Assembly: GCA_027456925.1 (NCBI GenBank)
Contig: DAIDTZ010000435.1
Location: forward strand, 1 to 10,064
From: Nitrospirota bacterium
Lineage (GTDB): Bacteria; Nitrospirota; UBA9217
Length of the DNA: 10,064 nt
Reading direction: 5' to 3'
Each line of letters starts with the position of its first letter. The first letter of the stretch is position 1. Of this stretch, positions 6,564-10,064 are shown in pieces. Below the pieces are notes generated by a model, which saw only the letters and a list, made by a program, of their open reading frames with translations, was not told where the DNA came from and made no database searches. The position numbers and the translations under genes were made by a program.

Positions 6564-6589
6564 ACCACGGAACTGCCGTGGTTTTTTCT
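6564..6589 (+). terminator. Intrinsic terminator (yceI terminator or leader attenuator)
   Basis: A perfect 7-bp stem, ACCACGG (6564-6570) and CCGTGGT (6576-6582), with loop AACTG, is followed by T6 at 6582-6587. The T run ends only 14 nt before the downstream ATG, and the SD AGGGG (6591-6595) starts within 4 nt of it. Because a good promoter lies upstream of the hairpin, it may act as an attenuator for the next gene as well as ending yceI transcripts. Confidence 0.85.
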
Positions 6590-6601
6590 GAGGGGCCCGG
6601 C

Positions 6602-7153
6602 ATGCGGCGATCAAAGAAGGAGATCAAGGATAGGGAAGTCATTGTGGGGTTGTTGAAGAGGTGTCACGTGGGCAGGCTCGGCACGATCGGCAGGGACGGC
6701 TATCCCATGGTGAAACCGCTCAATTTCGTCTATCTTGACAAGAAGATCTATTTTCACAGTGCACGGGAAGGCGAAAAGATCGACGACATCAGGAGGGACA
6801 GCCGGGTTTGTTTCGAGGTCGACCTGCCGATAGCACTCGTGAAGAGCACGGGAAGCCCCTGCAGGGCAGAATATCTGTACCGAAGCGTGATTGTGAAGGG
6901 AAGGGCGCAGATGGCCGAAGAACCGTCGGAACGGCTGCTTGCGCTCACAGGCCTCATGGAAAAGTACCAGCCCGAAGGCGGTTACGGAGATTTCCCCGAC
7001 GAAAAAATGAGGATCACCGGCATAGTTCGCGTCGATATCGAGGAAATGACCGGGAAGGAAGACCTCGGCAAAGAGGGCATGAAAGATACCGTGATCCACG
7101 CCCTCAGTGAAAATGTGCCCCTCCCCATCGTTCTGGAGCGCGAAGGATCGTAA
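6602..7153 (+). CDS. Pyridoxamine 5'-phosphate oxidase-like flavoprotein (NimA-type)
   Basis: A 183-residue split-barrel flavin-binding protein of the PNPOx-like superfamily, nearest in pattern to the Pyridox_ox_2/NimA group, which includes nitroimidazole reductases as well as many proteins of unknown substrate. The start is ATG 6602 with AGGGG at 6591-6595 and 6 nt spacing; the longer open frame upstream runs through yceI in another frame and is not coding. Signatures are CHVGRLGTIGRDGYPMVKPL (21-40), LNFVYLDKKIYFHSAREGEK (40-59), DDIRRDSRVCFEVD (61-74), YRSVIVKGRAQ (93-103) and ITGIVRVDIEEMTGK (138-152). The histidine in FHSA and the following GEK are typical FMN-phosphate contacts of the group. 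No signal peptide or membrane segment is present. The cofactor is probably FMN or a deazaflavin; the substrate is unknown. Its expression may be gated by the leader terminator. Confidence 0.88.
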   Translation: MRRSKKEIKDREVIVGLLKRCHVGRLGTIGRDGYPMVKPLNFVYLDKKIYFHSAREGEKIDDIRRDSRVCFEVDLPIALVKSTGSPCRAEYLYRSVIVKGRAQMAEEPSERLLALTGLMEKYQPEGGYGDFPDEKMRITGIVRVDIEEMTGKEDLGKEGMKDTVIHALSENVPLPIVLEREGS

Positions 7154-7174
7154 CCGCGCTCCTCTCTAATATCG

Positions 7175-7203
7175 TTGACTCAGTCATATATTCGTGTCAA
7201 AAT
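7175..7203 (+). promoter_or_regulatory. Candidate promoter with palindrome over the -35 box
   Basis: TTGACT (7175-7180), 17 nt, then CAAAAT (7198-7203); a transcript would start near 7210. An 11-bp perfect palindrome, TGACTCAGTCA (7176-7186), covers most of the -35 box and could be an operator. It now precedes the flavoredoxin remnant and the DUF362 gene. The -10 box is only fair. Confidence 0.45.
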
Positions 7204-7240
7204 GCGCAAGGAATTAATCGTATCAACAGGGGAGGATATT

Positions 7241-7360
7241 GTGAAAAAGTCACTCGGCGCTAAAACACTCGCTCAGCCCGCGCCTGCATGGGTTGTCGGA
7301 AGTTATGATGCGCAGGGCAAGCCGCAAGTCGCGGTAATTTATTGTTACGAAGGGGCATAA
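7241..7360 (+). pseudogene. Flavoredoxin N-terminal remnant (39 codons), possible leader ORF
   Basis: GTG 7241 is preceded by AGGGGAGG (7228-7235) with 5 nt spacing and opens a 39-residue ORF. It begins KKSLGAKTLAQPAPAWVVGS and continues YDAQGKPQVAV. This closely resembles the N-terminus of the flavoredoxin/flavin reductase family (KKSLGAKT, P-P-V-VVG-YD--GKPNVM), which normally runs to about 190 residues with the FMN-binding split barrel. Here similarity stops after GKPQVAV, and the frame ends at TAA 7358-7360, only 2 nt before the ATG of the DUF362 gene. The simplest reading is a deletion that removed the rest of the gene and joined its 5' end to the DUF362 gene. The retained promoter and strong RBS suggest that it may still be translated and coupled to the downstream gene. 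The alternative is a genuine small peptide. Confidence 0.7.
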
Positions 7361-7362
7361 TC

Positions 7363-8430
7363 ATGTCAAAGGTTTTGATCCATCCTGCCACCTATGAAAA
7401 TATCCATCCGGCTGTAGACCGGGCTTTTGAACTCTTTCCCATTACGGTAAAAGGGAAAAAAGTGCTGATAAAGCCAAACGTGCTTCGTGCTTCAACAGCG
7501 CAGGAAAGCATCGTCACCAACCCTGCTGTTCTTCGCGCTGTTGTGGAGAAGGTGGCGACCATTGGACCCGCCTCCATCATTGTCGGCGATAACCCGGGCC
7601 TCGTCAGCTATGGGGCAAATGAGGAAAGTTTCATTCAAACGGGCCTGATGGAAGCAGCCAAAGGCCATTATCAAAACATCGGGAACGATTCCAGGAAGGT
7701 CGCTTTCAACGCCAAATTTATGCCGACCGTAAGCGTATCCAGTGCCGTCCTGGACGCCGATATTGTTATCAGCCTGCCGAAATTCAAGACGCACGGACTG
7801 ACTGTGCTGACCGGAGCGATCAAGAACAGTTACGGCATTTTACCCGGTGCCCAGAAAGCCATGCTTCACAAGGCTGCCGGCAGCCCTGAACGCTTTCATG
7901 AATTAATTGTCGATGTGTTCCGGCTTCGGGTGCCGGACCTGTTCATCGTAGATGCCGTGGTCGGCATGGAGGGCAACGGACCCGCCTCGCCTGACCTCAG
8001 AAATATCGGTCTTCTGCTCGCCTCCGACAATGCCGTCGCCCTTGACTCCGTTATCGCGACGATGATGGGGGTCGAATCAGGCAGGCTGCGTTTCCTTCAG
8101 AAAGCGAAAGAAGCGGGTCTGGGCAACTACGAAATCAATTCGATCGAGATCATCGGAGAGTTGAAACGGCTGCCCGATTTCAAGCTTCCTCCCCTGGGCG
8201 GGGAGGCTATCCTGCGCAATGAAACCATGCAAACGTTGATCCACAGTCGAACGCTCCTTCGGCCGCAGGCGGATCCAGGCAAATGTACCAGCTGTGGCAC
8301 CTGCATTGACCACTGTCCGGTGTCTGCCTTGTCCATGATTGATCATATCCCCCAGGTCGATGCTGCACGGTGCATCGCGTGCTTCTGCTGCCAGGAAATG
8401 TGCCCTGAGAAGGCGATTGCCCTGAGATAG
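7363..8430 (+). CDS. DUF362 protein with two C-terminal 4Fe-4S clusters
   Basis: A 355-residue protein. The start is ATG 7363 with AGGGG at 7351-7355 and 7 nt spacing; a TTG 7 codons upstream overlaps the remnant ORF and has no site. Residues about 1-270 match DUF362: KVLIKPNVL (33-41), VGDNPG (74-79), DADIVISLPKFKTHGLTVLT (131-150), GAIKNSYGILPG (151-162), VDAVVGMEGNGP (196-207) and DNAVALDSV (222-230). The C-terminus carries two CxxCxxCxxxCP motifs, cysteines 308, 311, 314, 318 and 337, 340, 343, 347, enough for two [4Fe-4S] clusters; C342 is an additional cysteine in the second. The protein has no signal peptide or membrane segment, so it is probably a cytoplasmic redox protein. Partner and substrate are unknown. 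It is common in anaerobes. Expression probably depends on the promoter and leader of the flavoredoxin remnant. Confidence 0.93.
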   Translation: MSKVLIHPATYENIHPAVDRAFELFPITVKGKKVLIKPNVLRASTAQESIVTNPAVLRAVVEKVATIGPASIIVGDNPGLVSYGANEESFIQTGLMEAAKGHYQNIGNDSRKVAFNAKFMPTVSVSSAVLDADIVISLPKFKTHGLTVLTGAIKNSYGILPGAQKAMLHKAAGSPERFHELIVDVFRLRVPDLFIVDAVVGMEGNGPASPDLRNIGLLLASDNAVALDSVIATMMGVESGRLRFLQKAKEAGLGNYEINSIEIIGELKRLPDFKLPPLGGEAILRNETMQTLIHSRTLLRPQADPGKCTSCGTCIDHCPVSALSMIDHIPQVDAARCIACFCCQEMCPEKAIALR

Positions 8431-8432
8431 AT

Positions 8433-8459
8433 TTGCGGCGGACGGTAAGAGGGCCGCAA
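8433..8459 (+). terminator. Weak stem-loop after the DUF362 gene
   Basis: TTGCGGC (8433-8439) and GCCGCAA (8453-8459) form a 7-bp GC-rich stem with a 13-nt loop, 2 nt after the DUF362 stop and in the 51-nt gap to the convergent response regulator. No T tract follows on either strand, so an intrinsic terminator is doubtful; it may stabilise a 3' end. Confidence 0.3.
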
Positions 8460-8481
8460 GACAGAGCTCAGCAAAGGGCAG

Positions 8482-9318
8482 TTATACGATTGATATTCCT
8501 TCCATGAGTGTTTGCCTGATGAAGTCCCTGATTAATTCCTGCTCTTGTGACCCGATCTTCAGAAATTTTACTCCGATGCCGGGCAGCCCCTTGCTGTCTT
8601 TGCTGACGTGATTATAGATCACCTGTCCTTCGATCCTGAAGAGCCAGCCCGGAGCGTTGGGGAGAGAGAAGGAGAAGGGATGAATGCTCCCGTAGGCAAG
8701 CGGCGCGGTGGTGTTCACAAACATGCCTTTTTCCGAGATCGCGATTATGGAATCACTCCCGACCTTGCTGACGGGCGGCAAACTGGCCCCGATGATCACG
8801 TCGAGACAGGTCGTGAGGCGGAAAAAGCGGCGCGGCTTTGTCTCAGTCGCATTCTGGATCGCCGCGTACAGCTCGTCAAGCGGAGCGGCCGCTTGCGTGA
8901 GGTACGCAGCGGCTCCGGCTTTCCTGCAGCTTAGTTCCATGCGGGGGTCTTTATTCGAGGTATAAATAATAAAAGGGATGTCGCACGAACGACGGTCCTG
9001 TTTCACACGCTTCAGCAGATCAATGCCGCTCGTCTGCGGCAGGTCTACATCGGCAATGATGACCTGAGGAGTAGATAAACCCAGAAAAGACAGAGCGTCT
9101 TCTGCGGTTTTTGCCATGATGACGTGATACTTCAGCCGCTGAAGAAAGATGCTCGTGTAAAATTGGCGTAATGGTTTATTGTCGACGACGAGAATGATCT
9201 GTTGCATTTTTTCCGTTTGCTGTTTTTTTTCGCTTCCCCTGCGCAGCGTCGTGAGCCAGGACGAAATTTCCTGCTGATTGCCCTGCGAAATGCTCGCTGC
9301 TTGCGGTTGTGCGTTCAT
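8482..9318 (-). CDS. Response regulator: receiver plus PilZ domain
   Basis: A 278-residue protein. The chosen start is ATG at 9318 (minus), with AGGTGA 6 nt upstream. M38 (ATG at 9207) directly before the receiver is possible but has only a weak GGAAA. Residues 1-37 are a glutamine-rich polar tail. The receiver (about 39-155) has ILVVDN (D46 acidic site), phosphoacceptor D90 in VIIADVDLP, and T120 in IIYTS. The usual Lys after YLT is Gln (Q142), so phosphorylation signalling may be altered. The PilZ domain (about 161-270) keeps the RxxxR c-di-GMP motif (R163, R167). The second motif (D/N)xSxxG reads AISEKG (193-198) with Ala in first position, so c-di-GMP binding is plausible but weakened. 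The C-terminal part contains IEGQVIYNHV and GIGVKFLKI, typical PilZ strands. No kinase or diguanylate cyclase gene is nearby. The gene is convergent with the DUF362 gene and has its own promoter. Confidence 0.88.
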   Translation of the reverse strand: MNAQPQAASISQGNQQEISSWLTTLRRGSEKKQQTEKMQQIILVVDNKPLRQFYTSIFLQRLKYHVIMAKTAEDALSFLGLSTPQVIIADVDLPQTSGIDLLKRVKQDRRSCDIPFIIYTSNKDPRMELSCRKAGAAAYLTQAAAPLDELYAAIQNATETKPRRFFRLTTCLDVIIGASLPPVSKVGSDSIIAISEKGMFVNTTAPLAYGSIHPFSFSLPNAPGWLFRIEGQVIYNHVSKDSKGLPGIGVKFLKIGSQEQELIRDFIRQTLMEGISIV

Positions 9319-9381
9319 GTTAAGTCACCTGGGGTGAGATTCGTTTTTGACGGCGGATGATGTATAAATAAAAGCACTCTA

Positions 9382-9410
9382 TTTATATTCTTTTGACGGT
9401 ATTATGTCAA
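9382..9410 (-). promoter_or_regulatory. Near-consensus promoter of the receiver-PilZ gene
   Basis: On the minus strand TTGACA (9410-9405), 17 nt, TATAAA (9387-9382). Transcription would start near 9375, leaving a leader of about 57 nt before ATG 9318. The -35 box lies inside the GGTATT/AATACC repeat cluster. Confidence 0.7.
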
Positions 9411-9440
9411 TACCCGGTTGTGGGTATTTTTAGGGTATAC
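9393..9440. repeat. Alternating GGTATT/AATACC inverted-repeat cluster
   Basis: Arms alternate: GGTATT (9398-9403), AATACC(C) (9409-9415), GGGTATT (9422-9428), then GGGTATAC (9433-9440). The middle arm can pair leftward (6 bp, 5-nt loop) or rightward (7 bp, 6-nt loop, followed by a short T run). TTGAC (9393-9397) and GTCAA (9406-9410) form a further dyad. It covers the -35 of the minus-strand promoter. It could be an operator array or a switchable RNA structure. Confidence 0.5.
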
Positions 9441-9497
9441 AAGGACCATACTCGCCTTCATTTGGCCGGTCTCCTGCTTTGCGGTGATAAGGAAAAA

Positions 9498-9779
9498 ATG
9501 CCTGTTGATTTCAAGATGGGCGGCATTGTCCGCCTGAAGCGGTTCGATGATGGGCGATGGGCACTTGAGTGGATGGCGGCGCCGGAGATGATCAGGCAGG
9601 GCGCCGGGGACAGCTTAAACTCCGTTGGGGAATTGCGTCGGTTGTTCGATAAAAAAATCATTTGCCTTTTCCGTCGCTCAATTTATAAAATACTGGTTGA
9701 TCGGCTTCATTTCCGGATCGTACGTTCGGGTCGGGCAACGAACACAGGAGGAGCTTTTTTACAAATGGAAGATCTCTAG
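9498..9779 (+). CDS. Hypothetical protein, about 93 residues
   Basis: I do not recognise this ORF. The frame is open from TTG 9393, but the best start is ATG 9498 with AAGGA (9489-9493) and 4 nt spacing; ATG 9516 is an alternative. The product is basic and soluble-looking, beginning MPVDFKMGGIVRLKRFDDGR, with a tryptophan-containing strand (RWALEWMA) and a basic stretch (LFRRSIYKILVDRLHF). It has no signal peptide, transmembrane segment or recognised motif. It lies 9 nt upstream of the zinc-ribbon gene, so coupling is possible, and it is divergent from the response regulator. An unused-looking SD-like AGGAGGAG (9746-9753) precedes only a four-codon MEDL tail at its end. It may be a real small gene or a fortuitous ORF. 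Confidence 0.4.
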   Translation: MPVDFKMGGIVRLKRFDDGRWALEWMAAPEMIRQGAGDSLNSVGELRRLFDKKIICLFRRSIYKILVDRLHFRIVRSGRATNTGGAFLQMEDL

Positions 9780-9788
9780 ATTGATGAA

Positions 9789-10043
9789 ATGTTGGGTGTG
9801 GTCAGATGCGACCGATGCGGACACCGGCTTGAAAACGAGATCGAATGCCCCTTTTGCGCCCCTTTCGAGGAAACAGGAAAAAAGGATGGTTTGCCGAAGT
9901 GGATCTACCTTACTGCCTGCTTTATTACTTCTCCGCTCAGCATATATTTTGTTTTAAAAAATAGCCGACTAAACCGTAACGAGAAAATTGTTGCCCTATC
10001 AGGCTGCTGTTTGTGGGCTGCTTTTTACCTCTTGAGATTTTAA
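9789..10043 (+). CDS. Small zinc-ribbon membrane protein, 84 residues
   Basis: The start is ATG 9789; no strong SD is visible, and the upstream ORF ends 9 nt earlier, so translational coupling may be used. The N-terminus is a zinc ribbon with two CxxC knuckles: C7 and C10 in CDRC, C20 and C23 in CPFC. After an acidic/basic linker come two hydrophobic segments, about 38-56 (WIYLTACFITSPLSIYFVL) and 67-82, separated by a short basic loop (KNSRLNRNEK). The layout predicts a small inner-membrane protein with the zinc ribbon, loop and C-terminus positioned by positive residues, probably with both ends cytoplasmic. Similar zinc-ribbon/two-helix microproteins occur in many bacteria without known function. 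Codon use and motif spacing favour a real gene. Confidence 0.72.
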   Translation: MLGVVRCDRCGHRLENEIECPFCAPFEETGKKDGLPKWIYLTACFITSPLSIYFVLKNSRLNRNEKIVALSGCCLWAAFYLLRF

Positions 10044-10064
10044 CTATCTTCATTTCCCATGAAC

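Noticed and set aside
6326..6601. N-terminal extension of the PNPOx-like gene into yceI
   Set aside because: The extension reads yceI in another frame, crosses a terminator, and the family N-terminus and SD place the start at 6602.
9765..9779. Strong SD-like AGGAGGAG followed by ATG encoding only MEDL
   Set aside because: The four-codon ORF is the tail of the upstream frame; no evidence of a separate gene, though it might aid ribosome loading for the zinc-ribbon gene.
1..10064. tRNA or rRNA genes, CRISPR arrays, insertion sequences or attachment sites
   Set aside because: No cloverleaf with a T-loop signature, no regularly spaced repeats, and no transposase or integrase motif were found on reading either strand.

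Overview
The window carries a bacterial non-homologous end-joining (NHEJ) cluster followed by unlinked housekeeping and redox genes. The taxon cannot be fixed from the sequence alone. Moderate GC, a ferredoxin-type DUF362 protein, a flavoredoxin remnant, a PP-loop/NFACT-R tRNA-thiolation-like protein and tandem Ku genes together suggest an anaerobic or microaerophilic Desulfobacterota-like (Geobacter/Syntrophales-type) or Nitrospirota-like bacterium. This is inference.

Left part (1-4796, all + strand): the 3' part of a first Ku gene, a second complete Ku gene, a stand-alone LigD-type polymerase that overlaps Ku2 by 4 nt, an inverted-repeat intergenic element, a LigD protein made of 3'-phosphoesterase (PE) plus ATP-dependent ligase, and a DUF72 protein starting 1 nt after the ligase stop. 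The three activities of classical LigD are therefore present but split over two genes. Ku would bind and bridge broken ends, PE would clean 3' ends, the polymerase would fill gaps, and the ligase would seal. Two oddities stand out. The polymerase has Asn where the third metal-binding Asp of the family is expected. The ligase gene has an A9 tract exactly at the PE/ligase boundary, where slippage in either direction would give a PE-only product.

Middle part (4797-7153): a convergent minus-strand PP-loop ATPase with an NFACT-R-like C-terminus and a good sigma70 promoter; a divergent YceI-family gene; then a PNPOx/NimA-like flavoprotein gene. The last has a near-consensus promoter overlapping the yceI stop codon and an intrinsic terminator between that promoter and its ribosome binding site.

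Right part (7154-10064): a 39-codon remnant of a flavoredoxin gene, with its promoter and RBS, lies immediately upstream of a DUF362 protein with two 4Fe-4S clusters. A convergent minus-strand response regulator with a receiver and a PilZ domain follows, with a near-consensus promoter embedded in alternating GGTATT/AATACC repeats. Last come a small hypothetical ORF and a small zinc-ribbon membrane protein. No tRNA, rRNA, CRISPR, transposase or integrase gene was seen. No gene-free stretch exceeds about 210 bases.
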